From Streptomyces sp. TRM68367 (GTDB lineage Bacteria; Actinomycetota; Actinomycetes; Streptomycetales; Streptomycetaceae), in assembly GCF_014495685.1 (NCBI RefSeq), contig NZ_JACTVI010000010.1:62001-126000 (forward strand): a stretch of 64,000 nt of DNA. Direction: 5' to 3'. The notes beneath the pieces are model-generated. The model was not told where the DNA came from and did not search any database. It saw only the letters and a list, made by a program, of their open reading frames with translations. Both the position numbers and the translations under genes were made by a program. Positions 26,817-38,365 of this stretch are shown one piece after another; position 1 is the first letter of the stretch, and every line of letters starts with the position of its first letter.

Positions 26817-26833
26817 GAGTCGGCATAACTCAA
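26815..26833. promoter_or_regulatory. HspR operator (HAIR box) upstream of lon
   Basis: TTGAGT, 7 bp, ACTCAA: a perfect 6+6 inverted repeat with the exact spacing of the HAIR element (CTTGAGT-N7-ACTCAAG), 22 bp before the lon ATG. HspR represses dnaK, clpB and lon in Streptomyces; heat shock lifts repression. Confidence 0.88.
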
Positions 26834-26855
26834 CTTGACTGCCGAAGGGGAGATC

Positions 26856-29279
<2,424 letters not shown>

Positions 29280-29325
29280 CGGCGTAGTCCATCAGCGGGC
29301 TCCGCCCGCGGGCACCGGATGAAGG

Positions 29326-29362
29326 GAAGGCCCCGGTTTTCGTGAGGGAGGCCCGGGCCTTC
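29326..29362 (+). terminator. Probable terminator after lon
   Basis: GAAGGCCCCGG and CCCGGGCCTTC form an 11-bp stem with one mismatch position around a 15-nt loop that includes TTTT, about 50 bp after the lon stop. Confidence 0.55.
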
Positions 29363-29474
29363 TCCGTGCCGTACGGCCGTGCCGGGGTCCGCAGGCTGCC
29401 GCTGGTCTGGGCCTGCGGAATACTTGCGGAGCTGCGGCGCAATGGTGAAGCAAAGAACCGAGGCAGGGGCTGAC

Positions 29475-29966
29475 GTGCACGAGGGCGGAAACGACGGGCG
29501 TCCGGACGACGCCGGGGAGCCGGGACGCGGCGTGGACCAGCCCGGGTTCCTGGCGCTGGAGCGGGAGCTGACCGTGCTGCTGCGCCGCGCCCGGGCCAAC
29601 CAGGGCGAGATGGCCCGGGAGGTCCACCCGGACCTCGAACCGTCCGCGTACGGCCTGCTGGTACGGCTGGACGAGTACGGCCGGCAGCGCGCCACCGAGC
29701 TCGCCGCCTACATCGGCGTCGGCAAGGCGACGATGTCCCGCCAGCTGCGCGCCCTGGAGCACCTCGGGCTCATCGCCCGCGAGCCCGACCCCGCCGACGG
29801 CCGCGCCTGGCTCGTCGCCCTCACCCAGGAGGGCCAGGACCGGGTCCGCAAGGTCCGCGAGGCCCGCCGCGCCCGCTACGCCCGCCGCCTCGCCGACTGG
29901 AACCCCGACGAGGTCACGGAACTGGCCCGGCTGCTGCACCAGCTGAACCGGGGCATGGAGAAGTAG
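29475..29966 (+). CDS. MarR-family transcriptional regulator
   Basis: 163 residues from GTG 29475, with GGGG upstream; ATG 29442 would add 11 residues. The winged helix is clear: 'LARANQGEMAREVHPDLEPSAYGLLVRL', 'QRATELAAYIGVGKATMSRQLRALEHLGLIAREPDPADGRAWLVALTQEGQ' (recognition helix and wing), then a dimerisation helix 'LLHQLNRGMEK'. No obvious target operon is adjacent. The final codons GAG AAG TAG are the first unit of the downstream tandem repeat. Confidence 0.9.
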   Translation: MHEGGNDGRPDDAGEPGRGVDQPGFLALERELTVLLRRARANQGEMAREVHPDLEPSAYGLLVRLDEYGRQRATELAAYIGVGKATMSRQLRALEHLGLIAREPDPADGRAWLVALTQEGQDRVRKVREARRARYARRLADWNPDEVTELARLLHQLNRGMEK

Positions 29967-30082
29967 CGTTACGCCCGGCACGGAGAGGTAGCCCTGCGCC
30001 GGGCACGGAAGGGCCGCCCCACGCCAGGCATGGGTGAAGCAGCCCCACGCCGGCCTGGAGAAGTAGCCCTACGCCGGTACGG
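29958..30082. repeat. Five tandem copies of a degenerate 25-bp repeat at convergent gene ends
   Basis: Units start at 29958, 29983, 30008, 30033 and 30058, exactly 25 bp apart, with a consensus near GAGAAGTAGCCCTACGCCGG plus GCACG. Unit 1 contains the last codons and stop of the MarR gene; unit 5 contains the stop and last codons of the convergent rhomboid-like gene. Units 1 and 5 share GAGAAGTAG exactly; the middle units have drifted. Confidence 0.85.
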
Positions 30083-31046
30083 CCGCCCGTGCCGTATCCG
30101 GCGACTGCCGCGCCCGCACTCGATGCCAGCGCCGGACCACCGGCCAGGTGGCGACGCCGATGGCCAGGGCGATCAGGTGGCCCCAGTTCGTCATCGGGTC
30201 CGTGAACGCGAGCAGGTCCTCGACGAGCAGCGCGCCGAACCCGGCCAGCACCGGCCAGCGCAGCAATGGCGTGAGCAGCCCGGCCAGCGCGCCGGTACTG
30301 GCGGCCACGCCGAAGCTGATGCCGTAGTCGAGCCGGTGCAGCGAACTGTCCGGCAGATCTCCGACCAGCACCCCGATCCCCACGAGCCCCTCGGTCGCGA
30401 GCGTCGCCAGCACATGCCCGAGCAGAAACACCCCGGCCGCCCGCACCCCGCCGACCCGCCGCTCCAACGCGGTCATCACCAGCAGAAACCCGACCGTATA
30501 CGGCGAGGTCACACCCGCGACCCACAACGCACTGGCCACCAGCACCGTCACCGGCATCCGCACGAGATGCGCCACATCGGTACTTGACCCCTGCAGCAAC
30601 GCATGTACCAGCCCCGGCGCACCGAACTCGGCCACCAACGAGGTCCCGACAAGCACCACCGCAAAGCCGAAGGTGAACGGCGTCCCGGCGGGCGTGGGCA
30701 ACAACCGCCGGACCCGAACCCCACAGCGAGCCGGTACGTCCCGCCTCCACCGAGCCGCACCCGGCAACGGCGCCCGGCCCTGCCGCAAGCCGGTGCGGAC
30801 CGGGGGTCGGGTGCGCGGGCGGGCGCTGCGGGGTGCCGCTGCGCCCACCCTTCCCCACGCTCGAACGAGTTCGCGCGGGGGGACCCCCATCGCCCCAGCG
30901 GCACGACTGCCCGCAGCTGCGCCGGAGCGCTTGGCCCCCGGCTCACCGGCATCCCGCTGCCGCGGCACCCCGTCCAACAGGTCCGGGACATCGGAGAGGG
31001 ACGTCGACGGAACCGTTTCGTCGGGCGGCGCGGTGCTTTGCTCCAC
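30069..31046 (-). CDS. Rhomboid-like multi-pass membrane protein
   Basis: 325 residues from GTG 31046 with AAGGAG 8 bp upstream; the frame extends further upstream without a ribosome site. Residues 1-115 are a long, low-complexity Pro/Arg/Ala-rich cytosolic tail. About six TM helices follow: 'TFGFAVVLVGTSLVA', 'MPVTVLVASALWVAG', 'TVGFLLVMTALERRVG', 'AAGVFLLGHVLATLATEG', 'ISFGVAASTGALAGLL' and 'GHLIALAIGVATWPVV'. The rhomboid GxSG motif is replaced by an AASTGA-like sequence, while the last-helix GH is kept. It is therefore probably an inactive rhomboid-like protein (inference). Confidence 0.75.
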   Translation of the reverse strand: MEQSTAPPDETVPSTSLSDVPDLLDGVPRQRDAGEPGAKRSGAAAGSRAAGAMGVPPRELVRAWGRVGAAAPRSARPRTRPPVRTGLRQGRAPLPGAARWRRDVPARCGVRVRRLLPTPAGTPFTFGFAVVLVGTSLVAEFGAPGLVHALLQGSSTDVAHLVRMPVTVLVASALWVAGVTSPYTVGFLLVMTALERRVGGVRAAGVFLLGHVLATLATEGLVGIGVLVGDLPDSSLHRLDYGISFGVAASTGALAGLLTPLLRWPVLAGFGALLVEDLLAFTDPMTNWGHLIALAIGVATWPVVRRWHRVRARQSPDTARAAVPA

Positions 31047-31204
31047 GGTGGGCGCTCCTTCCGTTCCGCCCCACCCTTCGCGCCCCCGCAGACCCCTGTC
31101 TGTGACCGGCGCCACGCAAGACCCGATTCTCAGCAACCTCTCAAACTCCCCGCGCCCCCGGAAATTCGCTCGGCCTTCCCCCGCCCACCTGCCAAGATGA
31201 CCGG

Positions 31205-31912
31205 ATGGCAGCCTCGTACGACACCCCCGAAGTCCTGGACCGTCGGGAGGGCCCGCACGGCGAGGTCGTACTGCGCCGGCACGGAACGTTGCTGCAGATC
31301 ATCGCGAACGGCTGCTTCCTGATGGACACCTCCGACGGCCGCTCCGAACGCCGCCTCGTCGACGCGGCCCTCGCGGCCCTGAACCCGACCGGCAGGACCC
31401 TGCCCCCGCCCACCGGTCACACCCGCCCCCGCCTGCTCCTCGGCGGCCTCGGCGTCGGCTTCTCCCTCGCGCACGCCGCCCAGAACCCGCACTGGGGCCA
31501 CATCACGGTCGTAGAACGCGAACGGGCCGTCATCGACTGGCATCTCGACGGCCCGCTGTCCGTGTTTTCCGCCCGGGCGATAAACGACCCACGCACCGAG
31601 ATCGTCGAATACGACCTGATCGCACACATCCGTGAGACATCCGACACGTATGACGCCCTGTGCCTCGACATCGACAACGGCCCCGGCTGGACTGTCACCG
31701 AGAACAACGACGGTCTGTACGCACCGGCCGGACTGGCAGCCTGCGCGCGCGTGTTGCGACCGGGCGGCGTTCTGGCCCTCTGGTCGGCCCAGCCCTCTCC
31801 GGAATTCGAACAAACCGTATGGAATGCCGGGTTCCAACAGGTGCGTACCGAAGAGATCCCGGTTGCCCGAGGCGTTCCCGACGTCGTTCATCTCGCCGTC
31901 CGACCTGGATAG
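31205..31912 (+). CDS. Spermidine synthase-like methyltransferase-fold protein
   Basis: 235 residues. The nucleotide-binding glycine motif 'RLLLGGLGVGFSLAHAAQN', the acidic 'ITVVERERAVIDWH' and 'YDALCLDIDNGPGW' follow the spermidine/spermine synthase order, as does the final 'VLRPGGVLALWSAQPS'. The usual polyamine-binding YxE/DDG gate is not evident, so the substrate is uncertain. Many such actinobacterial proteins have no known reaction. It is separated by 137 bp from the two-component operon on the same strand. Confidence 0.78.
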   Translation: MAASYDTPEVLDRREGPHGEVVLRRHGTLLQIIANGCFLMDTSDGRSERRLVDAALAALNPTGRTLPPPTGHTRPRLLLGGLGVGFSLAHAAQNPHWGHITVVERERAVIDWHLDGPLSVFSARAINDPRTEIVEYDLIAHIRETSDTYDALCLDIDNGPGWTVTENNDGLYAPAGLAACARVLRPGGVLALWSAQPSPEFEQTVWNAGFQQVRTEEIPVARGVPDVVHLAVRPG

Positions 31913-32049
31913 CAAAGGCGCGGTGACTCCCCGTACGCTGCATCCCTGACGCGGCTCATTCAAGCGTCAATCGCAAAGCATGCGCAGGCATGTGCCAGTC
32001 AACCGGATCACCCCACTGATTCCGGAAAGCACACCTTCAGGGGCGGGCG

Positions 32050-32790
32050 ATGGAGCAGACACACACCTCCCACAACGGCACGGCGACGGCTACCCCGGGC
32101 GCACAGCGCCGGGTCCTGGTGGTCGAGGACGACCCGACGATCGTGGACGCCATCGCGACCCGCCTGCGAGCCGAGGGATTCCTCGTGCAAACGGCGGGCG
32201 ACGGTCCGGCGGCGGTCGACACGGCCGAGGCCTGGCAGCCCGACCTGCTGATCCTCGACATCATGCTGCCCGGCTTCGACGGTCTGGAGGTCTGCCGGCG
32301 CGTGCAGGCCCAGCGGCCGGTGCCGGTGCTCATGCTGACCGCACGCGACGACGAGACCGACATGCTGGTCGGCCTCGGCGTCGGCGCCGACGACTACATG
32401 ACCAAGCCGTTCTCGATGCGGGAGCTGGCGGCACGCGTCCACGTGCTGCTGCGCCGCGTGGAGCGCGCGGCGCTGGCCGCGGCCACGCCCCGCTCGGGCA
32501 TCCTGAGGCTCGGCGAGCTGGAGATCGACCACGCGCAGCGGCGGGTCCGGGTGCGCAGCGAGGACGTGCACCTCACGCCGACCGAGTTCGACCTGCTCGT
32601 GTGCCTGGCGAACACGCCGCGCGCGGTGCTCTCACGCGAGCAGCTGCTCGCCGAGGTGTGGGACTGGGCGGACGCCTCCGGCACCCGCACGGTCGACAGC
32701 CACATCAAGGCGCTGCGCCGGAAGATCGGCGCCGAGCGGATCCGTACGGTGCACGGGGTCGGCTACGCGCTGGAGACGCCGACGCCATGA
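32050..32790 (+). CDS. OmpR/PhoB-type response regulator
   Basis: 246 residues. The receiver domain has the acidic pocket 'VLVVEDDPTI', phospho-acceptor Asp in 'LLILDIMLPGFDG', conserved Thr in 'VLMLTARDDE' and Lys in 'DDYMTKPFSMREL'. The C-terminal winged helix reads 'VHLTPTEFDLLVCLANTPRAVLSREQLLAEVW...RTVDSHIKALRRKIG...RIRTVHGVGYALE'. It forms an operon with the following kinase (ATGA overlap). Its place beside kgd matches S. coelicolor SCO5283, a system linked by others to carbon use and antibiotic production, as I recall. Confidence 0.95.
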   Translation: MEQTHTSHNGTATATPGAQRRVLVVEDDPTIVDAIATRLRAEGFLVQTAGDGPAAVDTAEAWQPDLLILDIMLPGFDGLEVCRRVQAQRPVPVLMLTARDDETDMLVGLGVGADDYMTKPFSMRELAARVHVLLRRVERAALAAATPRSGILRLGELEIDHAQRRVRVRSEDVHLTPTEFDLLVCLANTPRAVLSREQLLAEVWDWADASGTRTVDSHIKALRRKIGAERIRTVHGVGYALETPTP

Positions 32791-33893
32791 GTTCGGGGCC
32801 GGCCCCACGGAGAGGCCCCGGGGAACCCTGGGGCTCGGTGCGCCCGTTCTCGATCAAGACCAAGCTGGGCGCGCTCGTCGTCATCTCGGTACTGATCACG
32901 ACGGGCCTGTCGATGATCGCGGTGCAGACCAAGACGGAGCTGCGCTTCATCACGGTCTTCTCGATGATCGCCACCCTGCTCATTACGCAGTTCGTGGCGC
33001 ACTCGCTCACCGCGCCGCTGGACGACATGAACGCGGTCGCCCGGTCGATCTCGCACGGTGACTACACCCGCCGGGTGCGTGAGAACCGCCGGGACGAGCT
33101 GGGCGACCTGGCCCAGACGATCAACGTCATGGCCGACGAGCTGGAGGCGCAGGACCGCCAGCGCAAGGAGCTGGTGGCCAACGTCTCACACGAGCTGCGC
33201 ACCCCCATCGCCGGCCTGCGCGCGGTGCTGGAGAACATCGTCGACGGTGTCACCCAGGCCGACCAGGAGACGATGCGCACGGCCCTGAAGCAGACCGAGC
33301 GGCTGGGCCGGCTGGTGGAGACCCTGCTGGACCTGTCGCGCCTGGACAACGGGGTCATACCACTGAAGCAGCGGCGGTTCGAGGTGTGGCCGTACCTGTC
33401 GGGGGTGCTGAAGGAGGCCAACATGGTCGCCTCGGCGCGCGGCGGGATCGCCTCGGGCTCCGGCATCCACACCCGTACGGACGTCCATCTGCACCTGGAC
33501 GTCTCCCCGCCGGAGCTGACCGCGCACGCCGACCCGGAGCGCATCCACCAGGTGGTCGCCAACCTGATCGACAACGCGGTCAAGCACAGCCCGCCGCACG
33601 GCCGGGTGACGGTCAAGGCGCGGCGCGGGCCTCGGCCTGAGTCGCTGGAGCTGGAGGTCCTGGACGAGGGTCCGGGCATTCCGCGCTCGGAGTGGCACAA
33701 GGTGTTCGAGCGGTTCAACCGCGGTGCCGTCACCCGGCCGCACGGTCCGGACAGCGACGGCGGCACCGGACTGGGCCTGGCGATCGCCCGCTGGGCGGTG
33801 GATCTGCATGGCGGCCGGATCGGAGTGGCCGAATCCGAGCGGGGTTGCCGGATTCTCGTCACGCTTCCGGGACTGTCTTCTGTGCCAAGTTGA
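32787..33893 (+). CDS. Sensor histidine kinase, partner of the upstream regulator
   Basis: 368 residues, starting in the stop codon of the regulator gene. Two membrane helices (about 25-45 and 55-72) enclose only some ten residues, so there is almost no extracytoplasmic sensor; the signal may be sensed in the membrane or through HAMP. H-box '[16 protein letters not shown]', N-box '[15 protein letters not shown]', G1 '[11 protein letters not shown]' and G2 '[19 protein letters not shown]' are all intact. Confidence 0.95.
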   Translation: MSSGPAPRRGPGEPWGSVRPFSIKTKLGALVVISVLITTGLSMIAVQTKTELRFITVFSMIATLLITQFVAHSLTAPLDDMNAVARSISHGDYTRRVRENRRDELGDLAQTINVMADELEAQDRQRKELVANVSHELRTPIAGLRAVLENIVDGVTQADQETMRTALKQTERLGRLVETLLDLSRLDNGVIPLKQRRFEVWPYLSGVLKEANMVASARGGIASGSGIHTRTDVHLHLDVSPPELTAHADPERIHQVVANLIDNAVKHSPPHGRVTVKARRGPRPESLELEVLDEGPGIPRSEWHKVFERFNRGAVTRPHGPDSDGGTGLGLAIARWAVDLHGGRIGVAESERGCRILVTLPGLSSVPS

Positions 33894-34173
33894 CGTAAAG
33901 TTCGAAGCGAAGCCACAAGATCCATGTGCGTCCGCGCTGACGGACAGTGTGATCAGGCACAGGCCCGCGCCTTCGGCGTGCCGGGTCACGGTCGGCCTTT
34001 CCCTGATGAAGCGGAACCTGGCTTGTTTCCCGCCATTTCCAGCCCCGAAACACCCTCTGAGATGTGACTTACACGACGATGAACGGGCCCGGCCTGACCT
34101 TCTCGCTCTTGGAGGCGTAGCCTTAATTCCCGCTGTCCATCACCTTGTGAAGCGGAAGAGGGCGGTTGCCGCC
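33894..34173 (+). promoter_or_regulatory. Upstream region of kgd
   Basis: 280 bp between the kinase stop and the kgd start. No gene is visible. The frame is open upstream of kgd but its sequence is not family-like. It should hold the kgd promoter; I could not pick unambiguous -35/-10 elements. Confidence 0.45.
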
Positions 34174-37100
34174 GTGTCGCCACAGTCCCCCAGTAACGCA
34201 TCGAGCATCTCGACCGACGACCAAGCGGGCAAGAACCCCGCTGCCGCGTTCGGTCCCAATGAGTGGCTCGTCGACGAGATCTATCAGCAGTACCTCCAGG
34301 ACCCGAATTCGGTAGACCGCGCCTGGTGGGACTTCTTCGCCGACTACAAGCCGGGCGCGTCCGCCCCGGCTCCGGCGCGTACCGCGGCCGCGGGGGCCGC
34401 GGGGACCACCACGGCTCAGTCCGCCCAGGCCCAGGCGGCCCCGGCCGCGCACGCCCCCGCGGCTCCGGCGAAGCCCGCCGATGCGGCGCCCGCGGCCCCG
34501 AAGCCGGCCGCCGCTGCAGCCCCCGCCAAGCCCGCGACGCCGGCCGCTCAGGCCGCAAAGCCCGCGCAGGCGGCCAAGCCGAAGGCCGAGCCCGCCGCGC
34601 CGGCCGGTGCCGAGCAGGTGCCCCTGCGCGGCCCCGCCGCCGCCGTCGCGAAGAACATGAACGCCTCCCTGGAGCTGCCCACGGCCACCTCCGTGCGCGC
34701 GGTCCCGGTGAAGCTGCTGTTCGACAACCGCATCGTCATCAACAACCACCTCAAGCGCGCCCGCGGCGGGAAGATCTCCTTCACGCACATCATCGGGTAC
34801 GCGATGGTGCAGGCCATCAAGGCCATGCCGTCGATGAACTGGTCGTACGGCGAGAAGGACGGCAAGCCGATCCTGGTCAAGCCGGAGCACGTCAACCTCG
34901 GCCTCGCCATCGACCTGGTCAAGCCGAACGGCGACCGCCAGCTGGTCGTCGCGGCGATCAAGAAGGCCGAGACGCTGAACTTCTTCGAGTTCTGGCAGGC
35001 CTACGAGGACATCGTCCGTCGCGCCCGCGACAACAAGCTGACGATGGACGACTTCACCGGCGTCACGGTCTCCCTGACCAACCCGGGCGGCCTGGGCACC
35101 GTGCACTCCGTTCCGCGTCTGATGCCCGGCCAGTCGGTGATCATGGGCGTCGGCTCCATGGACTACCCGGCCGAGTTCCAGGGCACGAGCCAGGACACGC
35201 TGAACAAGCTCGGCATCTCCAAGGTCATGACGCTCACGTCGACGTATGACCACCGGGTGATCCAGGGCGCCGCCTCCGGCGAGTTCCTGCGCGCGGTCGC
35301 GAACCTCCTGCTCGGCGAGCAGAACTTCTACGACGAGATCTTCGAGGCGCTGCGCATCCCCTACGAGCCGGTCCGCTGGCTCAAGGACATCGACGCCAGC
35401 CACGACGACGACGTCACCAAGGCCGCCCGCGTCTTCGAGCTGATCCACTCCTACCGGGTCCGCGGCCACGTCATGGCCGACACCGACCCGCTGGAGTACC
35501 AGCAGCGCAAGCACCCCGACCTGGACGTCAACGAGCACGGCCTCACGCTGTGGGACCTGGAGCGCGAGTTCGCCGTCGGCGGCTTCGGCGGCAAGTCGAT
35601 GATGAAGCTGCGCGACATCCTCGGCGTGCTGCGTGACTCGTACTGCCGCACCACCGGCATCGAGTTCATGCACATCCAGGACCCCAAGCAGCGCAAGTGG
35701 ATCCAGGACCGGGTAGAGCGCCCGCACTCCCGCGTGGAGCGCGAGGAGCAGCTGCGCATCCTGCGCCGCCTGAACTCGGCCGAGGCCTTCGAGACCTTCC
35801 TGCAGACGAAGTACGTCGGCCAGAAGCGCTTCTCCCTGGAGGGCGGCGAGGCCGTCATCCCGCTGCTCGACGCCGTGCTGGACTCGGCCGCCGAGTCCCG
35901 CCTGGACGAGGTCGTCATCGGCATGGCCCACCGCGGCCGGCTGAACGTGCTGGCGAACATCGTCGGCAAGTCGTACGCGCAGATCTTCCGCGAGTTCGAG
36001 GGCAACCTCGACCCGAAGTCGATGCACGGCTCCGGCGACGTTAAGTACCACCTGGGCGCCGAGGGCACCTTCACCGGCCTGGACGGCGAGCAGATCAAGG
36101 TCAACCTGGTCGCGAACCCGTCCCACCTGGAGGCCGTGGACCCGGTCCTGGAGGGCGTCGCACGCGCCAAGCAGGACATCATCGGCAAGGGCGGCACGGA
36201 CTTCACGGTTCTGCCGATCGCGATCCACGGCGACGCGGCCTTCGCCGGCCAGGGTGTGGTGGCCGAGACCCTGAACATGTCGCAGCTGCGCGGCTACCGC
36301 ACCGGCGGCACGGTCCACGTCGTCATCAACAACCAGGTCGGCTTCACCGCCGCCCCGGAGTCCTCGCGCTCCTCGATGTACGCCACGGACGTGGCCCGCA
36401 TGATCGAGGCCCCGATCTTCCACGTGAACGGCGACGACCCGGAGGCCTGCGTCCGCGTGGCGCGGCTCGCCTTCGAGTTCCGCCAGGCCTTCAACAAGGA
36501 CGTGGTGATCGACCTCATCTGCTACCGCCGCCGCGGCCACAACGAGACCGACAACCCGGCCTTCACGCAGCCGCTGATGTACGACCTGATCGACAAGAAG
36601 CGCTCGGTGCGCAAGCTGTACACCGAGTCGCTGATCGGCCGGGGCGACATCACCCTGGAGGAGGCCGAGCAGGCCCTGCAGGACTACCAGGGCCAGCTGG
36701 AGAAGGTCTTCACGGAGGTCCGCGAGGCCACCGCGCATCCGGCGTCGGCGGAGCCGTCCGACCCGCAGGCCGAGTTCCCGGTCGCGGTCACCACGGCGGT
36801 CTCCACGGAGGTCGTCAAGCGGATCGCCGAGTCCCAGGTCAACATCCCCGACCACATCAGCGTCCACCCGCGGCTGCTGCCGCAGCTGCAGCGCCGGGCG
36901 TCGATGGTCGAGGACGGCACGATCGACTGGGGCATGGGCGAGACCCTCGCGGTCGGCTCGCTGCTGCTGGAGGGCATCCCGGTCCGGCTGTCCGGCCAGG
37001 ACTCCCAGCGCGGCACGTTCGGCCAGCGGCACGCGGTGATCATCGACCGCGAGACCGGCGAGGAGCGCACCCCGCTGCTCTACCTGTCCGAGGACCAGGC

Positions 37101-37986
37101 CCGCTACAACGTCTACAACTCCCTGCTGTCCGAGTACGCGGTGATGGGCTTCGAGTACGGCTACTCGCTGGCCCGCCCCGACGCACTCGTGATGTGGGAG
37201 GCGCAGTTCGGCGACTTCGTCAACGGCGCCCAGACGGTCGTGGACGAGTTCATCTCGTCGGCGGAGCAGAAGTGGGGCCAGACCTCCGGCGTCACCCTGC
37301 TCCTCCCGCACGGCTACGAGGGCCAGGGCCCGGACCACTCGTCCGCCCGCCCGGAGCGCTTCCTCCAGCTGTGCGCCCAGAACAACATGACGGTGGCCAT
37401 GCCCACGCTCCCGTCGAACTACTTCCACCTCCTGCGCTGGCAGGTGCACAACCCGCACCACAAGCCGCTGGTCGTCTTCACCCCGAAGTCGATGCTGCGG
37501 CTGAAGGCGGCGGCCTCGAAGGCGGAGGAGTTCACCACGGGCGGCTTCCGCCCGGTCATCGGCGACGACTCGGTCGACCCGGCCGCCGTCAAGAAGGTCG
37601 TCTTCTGCGCCGGCAAGGTCTACTACGACCTCGCCGCCGAGCGGCAGAAGCGCGGCGCGACGGACCCTGCGGCCGCCGAGACGGCGATCGTCCGCATCGA
37701 GCGCCTGTACCCGCTGCCGGGTGCCGAGCTCCAGGCGGAGATCAAGAAGTACCCGAACGCCGAGAAGTACCTGTGGGCTCAGGAGGAGCCGGCCAACCAG
37801 GGCGCCTGGCCGTTCATCGCCCTCAACCTGATCGACCACCTGGACCTGGCCGTCGGCGCCGACGTCCCGCACGGCGAGCGCCTGCGCCGCATCTCGCGCC
37901 CGCACAGCTCGTCCCCGGCCGTCGGTTCCGCCAAGCGGCACCAGGCCGAGCAGGAGCAGCTGGTGCGTGAGGTGTTCGAGGCGTAG
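34174..37986 (+). CDS. kgd: Multifunctional 2-oxoglutarate dehydrogenase / decarboxylase (E1o-E2o fusion)
   Basis: 1270 residues from GTG 34174, giving the family N-terminus 'SPQSPSN...[30 protein letters not shown]'; this length is normal for actinobacterial Kgd/SucA. An Ala/Pro/Lys-rich linker (about 65-150) replaces a lipoyl domain. Then comes a succinyltransferase (E2o) domain ending in '[16 protein letters not shown]' with the catalytic His, and a thiamine-diphosphate E1 domain with '[21 protein letters not shown]', '[18 protein letters not shown]' and the C-terminal transketolase-like part. It acts in the TCA cycle at the 2-oxoglutarate node. In relatives it is inhibited by the FHA protein GarA/OdhI, a PknG substrate. 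Confidence 0.97.
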   Translation: MSPQSPSNASSISTDDQAGKNPAAAFGPNEWLVDEIYQQYLQDPNSVDRAWWDFFADYKPGASAPAPARTAAAGAAGTTTAQSAQAQAAPAAHAPAAPAKPADAAPAAPKPAAAAAPAKPATPAAQAAKPAQAAKPKAEPAAPAGAEQVPLRGPAAAVAKNMNASLELPTATSVRAVPVKLLFDNRIVINNHLKRARGGKISFTHIIGYAMVQAIKAMPSMNWSYGEKDGKPILVKPEHVNLGLAIDLVKPNGDRQLVVAAIKKAETLNFFEFWQAYEDIVRRARDNKLTMDDFTGVTVSLTNPGGLGTVHSVPRLMPGQSVIMGVGSMDYPAEFQGTSQDTLNKLGISKVMTLTSTYDHRVIQGAASGEFLRAVANLLLGEQNFYDEIFEALRIPYEPVRWLKDIDASHDDDVTKAARVFELIHSYRVRGHVMADTDPLEYQQRKHPDLDVNEHGLTLWDLEREFAVGGFGGKSMMKLRDILGVLRDSYCRTTGIEFMHIQDPKQRKWIQDRVERPHSRVEREEQLRILRRLNSAEAFETFLQTKYVGQKRFSLEGGEAVIPLLDAVLDSAAESRLDEVVIGMAHRGRLNVLANIVGKSYAQIFREFEGNLDPKSMHGSGDVKYHLGAEGTFTGLDGEQIKVNLVANPSHLEAVDPVLEGVARAKQDIIGKGGTDFTVLPIAIHGDAAFAGQGVVAETLNMSQLRGYRTGGTVHVVINNQVGFTAAPESSRSSMYATDVARMIEAPIFHVNGDDPEACVRVARLAFEFRQAFNKDVVIDLICYRRRGHNETDNPAFTQPLMYDLIDKKRSVRKLYTESLIGRGDITLEEAEQALQDYQGQLEKVFTEVREATAHPASAEPSDPQAEFPVAVTTAVSTEVVKRIAESQVNIPDHISVHPRLLPQLQRRASMVEDGTIDWGMGETLAVGSLLLEGIPVRLSGQDSQRGTFGQRHAVIIDRETGEERTPLLYLSEDQARYNVYNSLLSEYAVMGFEYGYSLARPDALVMWEAQFGDFVNGAQTVVDEFISSAEQKWGQTSGVTLLLPHGYEGQGPDHSSARPERFLQLCAQNNMTVAMPTLPSNYFHLLRWQVHNPHHKPLVVFTPKSMLRLKAAASKAEEFTTGGFRPVIGDDSVDPAAVKKVVFCAGKVYYDLAAERQKRGATDPAAAETAIVRIERLYPLPGAELQAEIKKYPNAEKYLWAQEEPANQGAWPFIALNLIDHLDLAVGADVPHGERLRRISRPHSSSPAVGSAKRHQAEQEQLVREVFEA

Positions 37987-38012
37987 TGCCTCCGGCGGTC
38001 AGCCGGACACAG

Positions 38013-38050
38013 GGGCCCGGTACCGAGTTCTTGCTCGGTACCGGGCCCTT
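38013..38050 (+). terminator. Strong intrinsic terminator of kgd
   Basis: A perfect 15-bp stem, GGGCCCGGTACCGAG paired with CTCGGTACCGGGCCC, around the 6-nt loop TTCTTG, followed by TTCG, 27 bp after the kgd stop. Confidence 0.9.
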
Positions 38051-38060
38051 CGCCTACCCG

Positions 38061-38162
38061 GTGGGTTGGTTTCGATCGTGCGCGGCTGCGAGCCGTCCGT
38101 GGTTGCTCGCGCCCACGCGGCGGAGCCGCATATCGATACGGCCCCGCGCCCCTTTGGGGCGC
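38061..38162 (-). repeat. Streptomyces intergenic repeat with terminal hairpin
   Basis: This stretch reads, in reverse, as the same family as 17284-17360 (GCGGCTCCGCCGCGTGGGCG core). It ends in a GCGCCCC-TTT-GGGGCGC hairpin at 38146-38162. It lies between the kgd terminator and the MITE-like element. Confidence 0.6.
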
Positions 38163-38163
38163 T

Positions 38164-38365
38164 TTAGGGGTCCTTGCACTATGAGCGCCCGATGAGGTCG
38201 CGTGGTCTGGTGCCGTGCATCGCAAGGCGCCGGAGAGCCCTCGATGGGGGTGCCCGCTCGAGCGGAGCCGAGAGTGGGGGAGGAGCTACTAGGGCTCTCC
38301 GGCAACGCGGCGAGGTGCGGTGCCAGGCCGCGCGACCCGGGCGGGCATAGTGCAAGGACCCCTTA
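38164..38365. mobile_element. MITE-like element with 18-bp terminal inverted repeats and TTA duplication
   Basis: The left end AGGGGTCCTTGCACTATG (38166-38183) is matched exactly in reverse complement at 38346-38363. Inverted homology continues inward, imperfectly, for about 75 bp per arm to a central CCGCTCGAGCGG palindrome. TTA flanks both sides (38164-38166 and 38363-38365). It has no coding capacity and is about 196 bp long. The right TTA is the TAA stop codon of the FxsT-like gene. One end of the same element recurs at 56238-56262 with one mismatch in 25. Confidence 0.8.

Noticed and set aside
26835-26855. TTG start for lon
   Set aside because: It lies next to the HAIR box and upstream of the AAGGGGAG ribosome site that serves the ATG at 26856.
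29958-30082. Possible CRISPR array
   Set aside because: Repeats are contiguous without spacers, only 25 bp, and start within a coding end; no cas genes are present.
34123-37941. 1272-codon minus-strand frame opposite kgd
   Set aside because: Antisense shadow of the strongly conserved kgd gene.
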